NCBI GenBank assembly: GCA_026874595.1
Contig: CM049317.1
Coordinates: 58,234,618 to 58,298,617 of the forward strand
DNA length: 64,000 bases
Source: Sipunculus nudus
Lineage: Eukaryota > Annelida > Sipuncula > Golfingiida > Sipunculidae
Direction: 5' to 3'
A program made the position numbers and the translations under genes. The stretch's first letter is position 1; each line of letters opens with the position of its first letter. Below the pieces are notes generated by a model that saw only the letters and a list, made by a program, of their open reading frames with translations, was not told the DNA's origin and did not search any database. Below are positions 26,666 through 38,209 of this stretch, in pieces.

Positions 26666-29608
26666 TTAAATTTATTGATTTACTGATTGAAGTTCTTTTA
26701 TCCTAGCTATAGCTGCAAATAACTTGTACAGACTGTGCTATAAACTGTTGACTTGTAAATATTTTTCTTGGTTTACAATAGGGGCCATTTCACAACTCTC
26801 ATTCAAATAAGCACCACACTATGGACACGCATACATATATTCACTGGACAGGATTAAGTAGTACCGGCACATGCCTTTGTAACTGTTTCTCTCCGTTAAT
26901 TTGTTTTAAATTATTAAGTAAAGAATAAGTTTCCCGAAAAGTTCAAGGAACCATTATTTATTATGCTCTGACAATTGATCATTTGAAACAACGAGACTCC
27001 AGTAGCATTTTAAAAATTTATCAAATATCCTTATTTTGATTTCGGATTATGGGATTTATAGATAATCAGTTGTCTGATAACAAACTTTTCCCCAAGGCAC
27101 TTGCGACATCTGTTGCTGAATACTGATACTAAGTGATCGGGTCCGTTATATTGACAAACGGGTCCTTTTTGGCATATATCAAAGGATGGAAGAAAAGAAA
27201 TTAAAGTTTTTTTCTTAAAAGCAGTTTCTGTAATGTACTGTGGTTGTTTTTTTCTTTCGCGTCCTTCACTTTCAGTGTTTTGCGAGGGTTCCATATTAAA
27301 ATCTTACTATAGAGTAATCTACATGGAGTATATATACATTGAACGCATTACTCTATGTATACTCGAACTATATAATGAGCGCCAAAAATCAACCTTGAAC
27401 AATGGTATCTAAAGGGTGATTTTTTTTAATTTCTAACATATGACTGATACGCATATATATTGAAGATCTGATAATATTCATAATGTAAATCTTTGGTATA
27501 CGGGTGTCCTAAGTTTTGTTAATGCATAATGGAATAGGTAAATGGGTAATGTACTAACATATACTCTTTACCTGTGCTGATTGCATATATCGGTATTTTA
27601 TTAATGAAGGCTTAATGTTCACGATTTGTCAATTTCACGAATATTGCGAATTCCAAATGTATAGCAACCACAGTTATGGCTCACTCGCGACCCGAACACA
27701 GCATACAACCGTTACGCATGCAGATGACGCATTCTTAGGAAGTGGTCTATTGAGGCTACTTTTTGTATAGTAGACTCATCACTCGATCATTCAACTTCAG
27801 CCATTCAAACCATCGGTATAAGAAACAAGAAGAAACTTTTACGACACATTAAGGAATATATTATTCATACATATACAAACATTTGAGATTAAAAATGAGG
27901 CCATAAAATATACACACTATAACGGTGAGTGACGCGGGTTCGATATACATGAACGTAACACAACAATGTTGACTAGAATAGACCACGCCAACACGCTCAT
28001 AAGGGGATAGGGGCATTATAGGTTCTTTGGAAACCGCATAAACCCACATAAATGATGCCATGTATACGCTTGACCCTCCCATTAGTTTAACACCAGCCCC
28101 TCGACTGGATTTTTGACCCGGGTATATTCGGTTCCCGGTCGAATTATTATGGAAATTGTGCCTCTTTTTTAACCATGAATTTCTTCTTATTTGTACACAC
28201 ACACCCAACCCCCACCCCACCCCGAAAATGTAGCCAACTAAACAGATGAGCATCGATATGAAATGGGTGCGCGCGCATTCATGTATTTCTATTTGGTACC
28301 CCAATGCGCATGAATTTACATAAATCAGCACGAGGTCAAATATATTCACTGAAGTTATAAACACATAGTCGTGTCATAATTTTTACATTAACAAATGATG
28401 ACATCACTGAAATAACTGTCTTATGCATAAATTAATATAAGATGTTCTACTTGTTAATGCAGATGAGATAAGCATTTAAAAACATATATTGCAGAGACAA
28501 AACAATCTGTGTATGTTTGTTTCTGTTGGAAAATGACAATATAATTCTCTGGGTCTTGATTATTGATGTAAGCGGCCTCTTTACAGGGACATTGTTAAAC
28601 ATTCTATCCTTGTATATATACTCGGTCATATATGAACTGTCTCTGTCAATATATGCTAAACCTTGAGGTAGACTCCTGGGTACGATTCAAATTTTTGTTT
28701 ACCTAAATAAGCCACAATGTACAAGAAATTAATTAATTAATTCATGGCATTTGATTTCAAGTTGATGATAAAGTAAACAAACTGCAGGTATATAATGTTG
28801 ACACATTCTAATCACTTATCTATAGATCAAAGCCCATTCTAAATGGGAAGCGCTCGGTTTCGCTTACACAAACACTTATATATATATATAGATTGTAGAT
28901 TTCAAGCTATACCCCATTTTACGTTACCCCCAGTAAACTGAAATCCATTTCAAATGACCTGAATCTAATTTCAGGGTTCTTGGCAATTAGATAAAACATT
29001 TAAAAGATCAATATATGAAAATTGAAAAAAATGACATTTTGTTTGTTATATTGTTAATTATATGTAACTGTCCCACACGATACACCAAAGTGCATGTTAT
29101 ACATTAACACATAAAGCTAAACTAATTTAAGAAATCCAGAGCACAGAATTTACTATAAGTATCAGGAAATTAACTGTAAGAACCTATTTTTAAGGGGGTA
29201 ATCTGCAATCGTTTAAGGAGTAGGGGGAACCCATTTCAATTTAAGCCCCCCCCCCCCCCCAGCCCGTGAATCCGAATGCAATTTCAAGTTACCTGGGGTA
29301 ATTTATAATTTGGCTAATCTGAAAGCGCTACAACGTGAAACCAAATGGAGTAATTTTTAAAAGGATATTGTGATTCATCTAAACCCTATCACACAAAAGA
29401 TGCATACTGGCATAGGATTTTAATGCCACATTTGATCAGTTATAAAAAATTAAGGCAGAAATTTAAAATTTCAATTTCATAATCTCTGTGCTTAGAACAT
29501 AGTGGAAATTAAATCGATATTAATAACATAATCGTTTCTACCGGTATTTAAAAAATTTCTTTTCCCCGATGTGGGTTTTCCCAGCATCCGGAAACATGAT
29601 ATGGGATG

Positions 29609-29616
29609 TGACGTCA
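29609..29616. promoter_or_regulatory. Perfect CRE palindrome TGACGTCA
   Basis: Eight-base palindromic CREB/ATF-type site in unique sequence. A second site follows at 29,943-29,950, next to an extra TGACG half-site. Function is inferred from the motif alone. Confidence 0.4.
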
Positions 29617-30853
29617 TCAGCGTTGCTAAGAATAGCCGCATCATCACGTTATTATTTGGGACACCGGTAAATTTAAACATGTACAAAATGTATGTTATAT
29701 CACGCTATAAAAGAGGTAACTTTGTATTTTTGAGGCTTTTTTCAATAGTCTATTTTACTTTGTTAAACGTAAATTATAAACAAGAGTTATATGCTGCAAT
29801 ATACAGGAGATCTATATCATTACAAAAATAAGGGTCACTTAATAAAAGGTCGTGTTGTTTGACAGTTATTGTATCTAATAAGTTGAATTTAACGGTTCAA
29901 ATTTTGATACGCAACCATATATAACATTATGCATGACGTTGATGACGTCAAAACAGGCTATATTTGAGCATTTTGGGTCACTACATATCAAATATATCGG
30001 TAATCAAAATCAATAAGCCTTATTCTTATATAATTATACATATCTCCATATTACAGAATAATAAACTTTTTTTTTAAATAATGCGTTACAAATAGTAAAA
30101 TAAACCAATATAAAAACCTCTAAAATACACAATTACCGTAAAAGAACCGTTCATTCGTGAAAGCGGCTACCCATTATCAACTTGGGTATATAAAAAAATC
30201 ACGGCATGCGGCCTCTGGTGTTTATATTTAATTTTTTACCTACAAAGAATAAAAGGTATATCTATAATTAACTATCACATTTTCCTCTTTTTTTAAATTT
30301 AACCATAATGCACCTGCTTCATATTATATAGTCAAACCTCAACTAACGACCATCTCGATTTAGCGACCACCTCAAAATAACGTCCACTTTTGTATAATCT
30401 TAATTCTTTTTTTTTCTTTATATCAGACCTCAACTTGGACGACTATACTTCATCGAGGTCCCGTTGGTGGTCGCAATTTCTGTTTTTCACTGTATGTATG
30501 TGATTAGCTTATTAGATCAAGTAGTTAACCCAGACATGATTAACTGAGTCACTGAGTCGTTGTGCCACCGGTTAAGCCAGGCGCTAAAATCACGGTCTAC
30601 CCCGGGCACAATAGGGTCACACTCTACAAATGCCTCTGGACATGTACACGGATAACGTACACTAGAATTCAACATAGAACATCGGTAAAAAGACAAAAAA
30701 CGCACCACAAGAACAGGAGCCATGACCAATTGTGTATGATACCTCTGGAACAACACTGGCCTGAGGCCGTCCAAAATGATAAGAATATAATTATAATGAA
30801 GATGATATCGATAATTAATAACAAAGTACATATTAGGAAGTTCGAATAGTTTT

Positions 30854-30878
30854 GTACGCATGTTCTGCGCATGCGTAC
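30854..30878. promoter_or_regulatory. NRF1-like site inside a 9-bp inverted repeat
   Basis: TGCGCATGCG at 30,866-30,875 matches the NRF1 core. It sits in an inverted repeat with arms GTACGCATG and CATGCGTAC around a 7-nt spacer. It lies 1.4 kb past the Post2 stop codon. A related GCATGCGCAG occurs at about 31,289. Confidence 0.4.
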
Positions 30879-31000
30879 TAATGTGAAGGAGAAAATATCA
30901 TGTTTTATAACCATGCATGCGCTTATACACAGAGACAATTATTACTCGCCAATCAAATAGTGCATATTAATTATATATAAACACATATTAACAGCATCGA

Positions 31001-31021
31001 TAATATATATATATATATGTA

Positions 31022-31063
<42 letters not shown>

Positions 31064-31072
31064 TATATATAC

Positions 31073-31134
<62 letters not shown>
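31001..31134. repeat. (TA)n microsatellite, interrupted
   Basis: TA-rich tract with GTATC, ACACAC and TACA interruptions. Confidence 0.95.
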
Positions 31135-31138
<4 letters not shown>

Positions 31139-31598
31139 TCGATGCTTCTTTGTGATGCATCCCTGTCTCCGAATCCTTTATCTCATTTTGAACACAGGAC
31201 GGTCACAAGTTGAACAGTATGTAGAAAGTCAGAGATGTACACTGCGTGTCACGTGTTTGCTCATCAAGGCAAAATGAAGCACGCCGGGCATGCGCAGTAG
31301 AGCACCAGGAACTGTCAGGTCGGCCATGTTCAAACCGTATTGTCATGCTTTGCAGACGGATTCCTAAAAGGACCCTTTTTCTTTTTTTTTTTTTCTTTAT
31401 TTGCTAGTATAATTATACCCCTGTATCTAATCAAGAGTATAAGAAGCCCCATATAGAAACCCTTCTGTACGGTATTACATGGCTGCTTCACTCAGCTGAA
31501 TACTTTCAGAATATAATATTCTTAAAAGAATAAAATATTTTGAATGCAACACTTTTCAAATATAAAAATTAATAGAAACCTTTAAAACATGCAGGGTG

Positions 31599-31743
31599 AC
31601 ACCCAATGAATGAAGAGATCAGTTGCACGTGACCGTTCTAGCAGATTAACACCCAATGAACAAAGAGGTCAGATGCACGTGATCTTCCTCAAAGGTTACA
31701 CCCAATGAACGAAGAGATCAAATGCAAATGACCACTTTAACAC
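31599..31743. repeat. Three ~50-bp tandem units with AGRTCA and CACGTG
   Basis: Three units start ACACCCAATGAA at 31,599, 31,649 and 31,698. Each continues with AAGAGRTCA (AGGTCA, a nuclear-receptor half-site, in unit 2). Units 1 and 2 then have TGCACGTGA (an E-box, CACGTG); unit 3 has TGCAAATGA instead. The block is about 500-660 bp past the Post2 stop, downstream in the Post2 direction. Confidence 0.75.
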
Positions 31744-31935
31744 AAGCTCTTAGAGAGTGATACATGTACTAACCTACATATCAGAGGCTAGTGAAACGTC
31801 TCCAGTACATAGCTGTAAATACAGTCATATGCTTTTTTTGGGCCTCTGCACGATAGCGTTGACCTATATACACAGGAAACCCTTCGAATTAACCTATTCA
31901 ATCTGTACCCATCGGGCATGAATCCTCGATTGTAT

Positions 31936-31941
31936 TTTATT
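31936..31941 (-). terminator. Candidate Post2 polyadenylation signal AATAAA
   Basis: First canonical AATAAA on the minus strand after the Post2 stop, about 320 nt downstream, which would give a short 3' UTR. ATTAAA variants lie nearby, and one is only about 20 nt past the stop. Another AATAAA is near 31,397. Motif only; the real 3' end needs transcript data. Confidence 0.35.
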
Positions 31942-32259
31942 GGTTTTTAATTTTTAAGATATGACTTACAGTTCGGGAACACGCAGGTTTCCTCGTCAAC
32001 TTTCTGGGTTCACTTCCGCTCTAACATGACTTCCGGTCACACGGATGGTTGCGCTAGGCTCTGTGCCTATGTGAAAGAGATATTATGCCTGTAATATTCT
32101 ATCAGTTCGTTTGCGCAGCACATATCTCATTCACACTGTTTGGAAATCCCTCTAGACAGCCCAGAACATGCATTAGCCCTAGCTAATCCAGACAATGGAC
32201 CGCAGTCGCAACACAGCAATTTTTATCTACAACCGTTTAATTGCTATGAAGATAAACAC

Positions 32260-32567
32260 TCAGTTAGTTCCGGCTGCTGCCGCGTGGTGTGGTGGGGCAG
32301 CACCAGTCACGCCGGGAACAGAGTTGTTGGCGGCCGCGTCTCCGTTCTCTTTCAACAATGCTTTTGCTCTTTCGTTTAGCTTCTTCCTCTTCATGCGTCT
32401 GTTTTGGAACCATACTTTGACCTGTCTTTCACTTAAGTGCAGCTTACAAGAAATTTCCCAACGCTTTTGGCGGGTGATATAAGAATTGTTCATGAATTCG
32501 TTCTCTAATACCATCGTTTGGTAGCGTGTATACGGTTTTCGTTTCTTTCTCGTTCGAGCCGATTGAT
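32260..32567 (-). CDS. Post2: Posterior Hox protein Post2, exon 2 (homeodomain and C-terminus)
   Basis: This exon encodes residues 189 (completed by splicing) to 290 of a homeodomain transcription factor that binds DNA in the nucleus and patterns the posterior body. It opens after a pyrimidine tract and CAG acceptor, reads AT|CAA|TCG, and joins exon 1 in phase 1 to make Asp189. Then come QSAR and the 60-residue homeodomain, starting [12 protein letters not shown], with LENEF in helix 1, [13 protein letters not shown] in helix 2 and [14 protein letters not shown] in the recognition helix (W48, F49, N51 intact). The tail is [10 protein letters not shown] followed by an Ala/Pro/His-rich end closed by TGA at 32,260-32,262. 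The [17 protein letters not shown] and NRRMKRKK combination is posterior (Abd-B-like) class, and I recognise it from memory as Post2 rather than Post1. Posterior Hox identity is near certain; the Post2 assignment is strong. Confidence 0.93.
32374..32553 (-). other. Post2: Homeobox (60-codon homeodomain) of Post2
   Basis: Positions counted from the invariant Trp48, Phe49 and Asn51 place the homeodomain at residues 194-253 of the spliced protein. It lies entirely in exon 2; the intron falls five residues before it (in the Asp189 codon), a common position in Hox genes. No YPWM hexapeptide is seen upstream, as usual for the posterior class. Confidence 0.95.
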
Positions 32568-32592
32568 CTGAAAAGAGAGAAAAAATACATGT
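32568..32592 (-). other. Post2: Splice acceptor of Post2 exon 2
   Basis: On the minus strand the intron ends with a T-rich tract, TCTCTCTTTTCAG, immediately before the exon. Together with the phase match to the exon 1 donor this fixes the exon boundary. Confidence 0.9.
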
Positions 32593-33509
32593 ATAAATAT
32601 TATCTTAGAAATATTGTATAGAAATATACCAAGAACAATTCCGGCGGAACAGTGAGCTGTTTTCCACACAGGGCTCGCGTATACCTCCGGAATGGTGTAG
32701 CTAATATACCAGCAAGTGATCATCATGTAACATCAAAGGAACCGCTGTCTGTGGGATTAATTATGCATTAGACACGTGAGAGGGCATCGATTTGCTGGCC
32801 AGTTTCCTTCAGTTGAGTTCGTACTGGAGAGGTTGCGTGTTTTCGGTTCGTGGAACCCCTTGTGCAATTGCTGGTGTATCACAATCGCATAAGGCACACA
32901 CTAAATATCGTGTAACACCACTAGCCCCCAACAAATGGCCAATTCAGAATTTTTCTTCCCTCGTATAGACGGCTTTACTTAAAGCTTAATTTCCGCTCAC
33001 TGACAAAACAGCCATAATCTAAGCGAGGTGCCTCAGCATTGCCACACTTATACTTCGCTAAATGCTAATGCAAACACTCACTCTTGTTCTATATTATACA
33101 CAAAATACAGGTCAATGTTTTATCAACACAGAGCCTCCGACCTGCACGCTATAGGTGTCCTATGTGAATTCATAACATGTGGTCTATGTTCTGGGAATAT
33201 AGGCCTTTTTATTTAGATATATCTTTTTGTTTGCATTTTATATTATTATATATCAAGTCAAAAGATAAATTAATATACAGTCACTGGTTCGCCTCTACAT
33301 ATATAGCTCAAGGGTAGATGGCATCTTATTTGCCTTGAATATTCATAAAATCAATAAAAATTTATATTTATATTTTATAAGTATCATATTTTGTTCATAT
33401 TTTCAGTGTGTACCAATCGTTTTAATTTCGCTGCAGAAAATGATGATTTATGATGAATATAAAAAAAACTCTGTGTAATTTATTCGACATACTTTCACAC
33501 AAGAAACAA
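32593..33509. other. Intron sequence next to exon 2
   Basis: Complex sequence to about 33,200, then AT-rich. No coding exon is recognisable. Confidence 0.5.
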
Positions 33510-33510
33510 T

Positions 33511-33572
<62 letters not shown>
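33510..33572. repeat. (TA)n microsatellite
   Basis: First of three closely spaced TA tracts around a perfect hairpin. Confidence 0.95.
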
Positions 33573-33573
<1 letters not shown>

Positions 33574-33591
33574 ACGTCAATGTGTGTGTTG

Positions 33592-33593
<2 letters not shown>

Positions 33594-33661
<68 letters not shown>
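33594..33661. repeat. (TA)n microsatellite
   Basis: About 67 bp of pure TA, 33 bp before the hairpin. Confidence 0.95.
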
Positions 33662-33663
<2 letters not shown>

Positions 33664-33693
33664 TGTATGAGTAGCCATGCTGGTTCATTGTTT

Positions 33694-33766
33694 TATAGAT
33701 GGAAAGGGTATACACAGAAAAGTGGTTCACTGGCAGTGAACCACTTTTCTGTGTATACCCTTTCCA

Positions 33767-33772
<6 letters not shown>
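33694..33772. repeat. Perfect 39-bp inverted repeat with 1-nt spacer
   Basis: Arms 33,694-33,732 and 33,734-33,772 are exact reverse complements around G33733. The centre reads GTTCACTGGCAGTGAAC. The right arm runs straight into a (TA)n tract. It could extrude as a cruciform, be a fold-back end of a mobile element, or be a template-switch product. Confidence 0.95.

Positions 33773-33808
<36 letters not shown>
33769..33808. repeat. (TA)n microsatellite
   Basis: TA tract abutting the hairpin, followed by GT-rich sequence. Confidence 0.93.
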
Positions 33809-34305
33809 TGTGTGTGTGTCTGTATATGTGCGTGTCTGTCTGTGTTTTTTGACAAATAATGCTGTAATTTGCCTTCAATCAAACTGTTAATCAACCAGCC
33901 CCCATTCCTATATATATATATATACATATCACTCTATAACCAGCGCATATTGCCCGGGTTACGCCTGATACTGGTTGACATCATCCCCGAACCCAAAAAC
34001 AATGTGAACTGGCTGAATCAGGGAGTAAGGGAAACCTGTAATTGGACCCCGCGTGTCGACCACACCATGCATGGTGGACCGCCAGATAGCGCACAGGTGC
34101 GACCTGCTGGCAGTCATTAATTTATATATGTGTATACATATATGGGTATATATGAGTGTGAGTGAGTTTGTGTGTGTTTCATTTTGAATCACTGAGAAAG
34201 TTGTTTTTAGTAAAATCTCTTTTTTATTGGGATAAACTTATCATTTTTTGCATTGCTACCAATTTTTCAAGACACACATGCACACGCACACACCAACCCA
34301 CACAC

Positions 34306-34335
34306 ATATATATATACACACACATATATATATAC

Positions 34336-34371
<36 letters not shown>
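34306..34371. repeat. (CA)n/(TA)n compound microsatellite
   Basis: Mixed CACA and TATA repeats, ending at ACGCG. The preceding 34,275-34,305 is CA-rich. Confidence 0.93.
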
Positions 34372-34373
<2 letters not shown>

Positions 34374-35247
34374 GCGTGAACTTAAGTACCTATTGTACTT
34401 TTAGTGATTCGTTATTAATAATTCAATATTTGATATTCTATTAAAGAGACGACACTTTCGATTATTATACATTGACATCGACAATGACAGTTAACTTCCC
34501 TTGGAATACTTAATTACAGGTATAATGTATCGGAAACAAGCCATAACATCCCAATTAAAAAGGATAAATACAGATATACTATATAGGTGTAATCTATAAA
34601 ACCAACCTCGCTATAATGCATGTTTCAAACAAACTCCTAACTGTAAGGAAATCATTATTTGCATTATCATCAAATCTAAGAATATAATTTAAGATGCCTC
34701 CAGTGTGTTAATTTACATTTTGTCCTAAAATCATTTTACATTCTTTTTGTGACCAAGCAACGGAAACTTCGTGTTAGATTTTATCGTACCTTGTTACACA
34801 TATCATTAATTTGTTTTATTCAAGGAACATTTTAAGGACATGTATCGCACGATCTTAATGCTGATGTTAAAATATTATGCATCATCTCCCGTGAATGCTG
34901 AAAATGTGATTGGGACAGTCCACGCAGGTACAGATAGACATCCCCCCAAATGAATCCCCCCCCCCCCTCCATTTTTCCCTAAAAAAGCACCCCGAAGCAG
35001 ACAAAAAATCTTCGGAAAAATCTACCATTTTTTTGGATATACATATTACGGGGTATATATTTTGATTAATCGACAGTAATATTAGCTTACTTATCAAATC
35101 TTGATCTTTTTTGTTTAAATTTGACCTAAATCAACAAAATTTATAAATATTAAACGAAGTATCATAATGTAGACTATATAAGACGTTTATGACGATTCAG
35201 TGAGGCATTTGGCGTACGCCGTAAATTTAACATTACTCTCAAAATGT

Positions 35248-35249
<2 letters not shown>
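34372..35249. other. AT-rich intron, no feature seen
   Basis: Apart from a C-run at about 34,959-34,968 nothing is recognisable. Confidence 0.5.

Positions 35250-35250
<1 letters not shown>

Positions 35251-35309
<59 letters not shown>
35251..35309. repeat. (TA)n microsatellite
   Basis: About 59 bp of pure TA, 60 bp before a C-run block. Confidence 0.95.
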
Positions 35310-35311
<2 letters not shown>

Positions 35312-35365
35312 ATTATAATGCGAAAAATTTGATCTTGTTGGATAACATGGTTTTCTTGCAATCGT

Positions 35366-35406
35366 TCCCCCCACCCCACCCCACCCCCCACCCCCCCCCC
35401 CACCCC
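35366..35406 (-). repeat. G-quadruplex motif on the Post2 sense strand
   Basis: The plus strand shows repeated CCCC runs separated by single A bases. The minus strand, which is the Post2 sense strand, therefore has at least six runs of four or more G with one-base T loops. This comfortably fits the standard G-quadruplex pattern, so both the displaced DNA strand and the intronic RNA could fold. Confidence 0.85.
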
Positions 35407-35456
35407 AATTAAAAAGGCAAAATGAAGAGTATGCACCGTTTAAAGTGGTACCAGCT

Positions 35457-35712
35457 ATAAAAGAAACAAAATAGTGAAGAAAGACAAGAGAAAGAGAAAA
35501 AAAATCAAAGCGAGAGTGAGAAAGGAAGAAAGAAAAAGGAAAGAAATCAAAAAGAAAGAGAAAAGGAAAGAAAGAAGAATGAGAGAGAAAGAAAAAGAAA
35601 AAGTTTGAGATAAAAGAAAGAAGAAAGAAACAAAGACAGAAAGAAAAGAGGGGGAGTGAGAGACAGAGAGAGAGGGAGAGAAAGAGAGAGAGAAAGAAAG
35701 AAAGAGGAATAA
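35457..35712. repeat. ~255-bp homopurine tract
   Basis: Almost only A and G on the plus strand (AAAGAAAG and GAGAGAGA types), so the Post2 sense strand is a long polypyrimidine tract. Such tracts can form triplex DNA. Open frames on the other strand rich in Ser/Phe/Leu are artefacts of this. Confidence 0.9.
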
Positions 35713-35759
35713 ACAAAGACGATGCATGGAAACGGGACGAAGGTTGTCCTACATATAGC

Positions 35760-36508
35760 TGTGACGGGGGGGGGGTATCTTCCAGGCATAGAGCACGTGC
35801 CTTCGTGTCTATAGGATAGATCAGAAATTAGGCGCGATTGCCAATAAAATACAGACATTAACAATGGCCCTGGACCTTTCACTCCTTCGCCGGACATTTG
35901 AAAGTTGTATTGTTTATATTACATTCGCAGTTCTGTATACGTCCTGCCTGGAACAGTCATGATAAAAATAAACGCCTGAATTTTGTATGAAAATCACCAA
36001 CTCCCCTTCGAGGCGCAATCGTCGCGGTCTTTGATGTGTCAGGAATAGATTCTGAGCCTGTCAGCCGGCAAACTGTAAAGCCAGCAAACACGCACGCCTC
36101 ATTCTATGGTACGAGGTCGTAACGACAGAAGCCTACCGCCTGTGCCAGCAAGGTATGAATCACCTGGCCAGCTAACCAGGCTGGAGATAAATTAATCACG
36201 TAACGTCCATATGTATACAGGTGTAATAGACTCGAGTTTTACCGCAATAACGATCACTGCACTACGGATCACACTGTATCAGTTTTCTGCATATGCGCAT
36301 GAGGTGCCAGTTTTTCGCAATTGCGCCTGTAATTATTCATGGGTTCTTACGCTGTGTGGTTTTGCAGAATGCATTGTACAAAATAGACCAGCATTTATAA
36401 TCTTGATGCTGATTTTTAACAAGGCAGTTACATTCATAGGTTTTACTTAACATTTAAATCATAAGAATAAAAGAATAAAAATATTTCAGATACATTAAGA
36501 TAGTATTG

Positions 36509-36511
<3 letters not shown>
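35760..36511. other. Complex intron sequence, no gene seen
   Basis: Somewhat GC-richer at about 36,000-36,200. A short open frame at 36,211-36,450 has no motif. Confidence 0.45.

Positions 36512-36563
<52 letters not shown>
36512..36563. repeat. (TA)n microsatellite
   Basis: About 50 bp of TA followed by GATAGATA. Confidence 0.95.
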
Positions 36564-36565
<2 letters not shown>

Positions 36566-36708
36566 TAGATATGAATATTCTTGTAGCCGATCAGCTGATA
36601 TACTTGCTCATATAGGTATTTAATATTCTGCCAAACATTAACACATTTATACTTTTAATAATTCTTCAAAGGGGTTTGACTGAACTTGTTTTATGCTCTA
36701 TTTATTTA

Positions 36709-37030
36709 TAATATATTATATTATATTATATTATATTATATTATATTATATTATATTATATTATATTATATTATATTATATTATATTATATTACATTATA
36801 TTATATTATATTATATTATATTATATTATATTATATTATATTATATTATATTATATTATATTATATTATTTATATTATATTATATTATATTATATTATAT
36901 TATATTATATTATAGTTTATTATGTTATATTATGTAATATTGAAATATATTTTATTATATTATATTATATTATATTTTATTATGTTATTTTTTATTATGT
37001 TATATTGAAATATATTATATTATATTATAT
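36709..37030. repeat. (ATTAT)n pentanucleotide array
   Basis: The longest pentamer tract of the window. It is regular to about 36,915 and degenerate after that. Confidence 0.95.
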
Positions 37031-37192
37031 TTGTTTATATAATAATGTAATATTGTAAAATTATACAACGCCATACCAAAACATGCTCATGTATGAAAAA
37101 ATAAACATGCTCATTGCGCTTTAAAGAAATAAAGTAAAACATGGAAATGCCATATTTTAAAAAAAAATGACATTAATTTCTATATTATTTTC

Positions 37193-37229
<37 letters not shown>
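37193..37229. repeat. (CT)n microsatellite
   Basis: Short CT tract. Confidence 0.95.
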
Positions 37230-37233
<4 letters not shown>

Positions 37234-37841
37234 CTTCCATTAACATCAACCAATGTTATCTCAATAAGTCTTTCATACAAAAATAAAGAAAATATTATGA
37301 TCTATTAAGTTTTGTGTTCCATCTATTCCCTCCGACAACCCGTACTTGACAAAGAACATGAAGGCTATAACCCCGGACCGGAAGTTTGAACAACAGGCTC
37401 GGGCAGAATGCTATCCAAGGCGGGCCAATATCAACACAAGATAAATCCTGTCTGTCTACTTCTTATCCATGAACTGGCAAAGTCTGGCAAAACAGCAAGT
37501 TCTTGTGAACGATTAGCCCGTGCAGCGCCGGGGCCAAAGTAACTCTTTTAATTTCAAGCAGTTACCCCTCCGGCTTAAAACCAATATATTGCTCAGAAAC
37601 AGATTGTTCGATTCCCATAATACCGCAAGCACCACTATGTAAATTGTAATTGGATCACAACTTCAGTTTCGTATCTGACAAACACAATTTTATATCTTAC
37701 CTAGTCTTGCACTGCATGCACTGATATTCTGTTTATATTTTAACATATAGTATTATATTTAAGTATTTTAATATATTATTATATATTATTGAATATTAGT
37801 AGATATTATTGCATATTTCATTATATTTGCTTATTAAAAAC
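37230..37841. other. Complex intron sequence, no gene seen
   Basis: GC-richer at about 37,320-37,580, then AT-rich. No recognisable feature. Confidence 0.45.
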
Positions 37842-37970
37842 ATAACCCTTAATTAAATTGTATGATATTGTTATTATATTTTACCATTATATTGTAATAT
37901 ATTATATTATGTTATATTATATTATATTATATTATATTATATTATATTATATTATATTATATTATATTAA
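37842..37970. repeat. (ATTAT)n locus with flank, copy 1
   Basis: Begins ATAACCCTTAATTAAATTGT and runs into an ATTAT array. The same flank plus array recurs at 38,081, offset 239 bp. Confidence 0.9.
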
Positions 37971-38080
37971 AATTTGTATTTTTAACCACAGATCTATGAT
38001 GGTCTTGAACTTGGTATTCTTTTATATTAAATTATAGATTAAATCATTAAATTAATTATTAAATTATAAAATTAAAAATT

Positions 38081-38209
38081 ATAACCCTTAATTAAATTGT
38101 AAGATATTGTTATTGTATTTTACCATTAATATTATATTATATTATATTATATTATATTATATTATATTATATTATATTATATTATATTATATTATATTAT
38201 ATTACATGT
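38081..38209. repeat. (ATTAT)n locus with flank, copy 2
   Basis: Copy of 37,842-37,970 with a few substitutions (GTAAGATATTG versus GTATGATATTG). Confidence 0.9.

Larger units (their letters stand above)
26666..31000. other. Intergenic DNA downstream of Post2, no gene supported
   Basis: Mostly AT-rich. The longest open frame (27,861-28,364, minus, 167 codons) has no motif, no splice or codon support, and overlaps ordinary intergenic sequence, so I do not annotate it as a gene. Perfect TGACGTCA sites lie at 29,609-29,616 and 29,943-29,950. A C-run is at about 29,247-29,260. An NRF1-like palindrome is at 30,866-30,875. Confidence 0.55.

Noticed and set aside
27861-28364. 167-codon open frame on minus, the longest non-repeat frame outside Post2 exon 1
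   Set aside because: No domain, signal or splice context that I can recognise. The composition looks like translated AT-rich non-coding DNA, and it starts in ordinary intergenic sequence.
35174-35897. 180-codon Phe/Ser/Leu-rich frame on minus that looks membrane-like
   Set aside because: Spans a homopurine tract, a C-run and a TA tract; purely low complexity.
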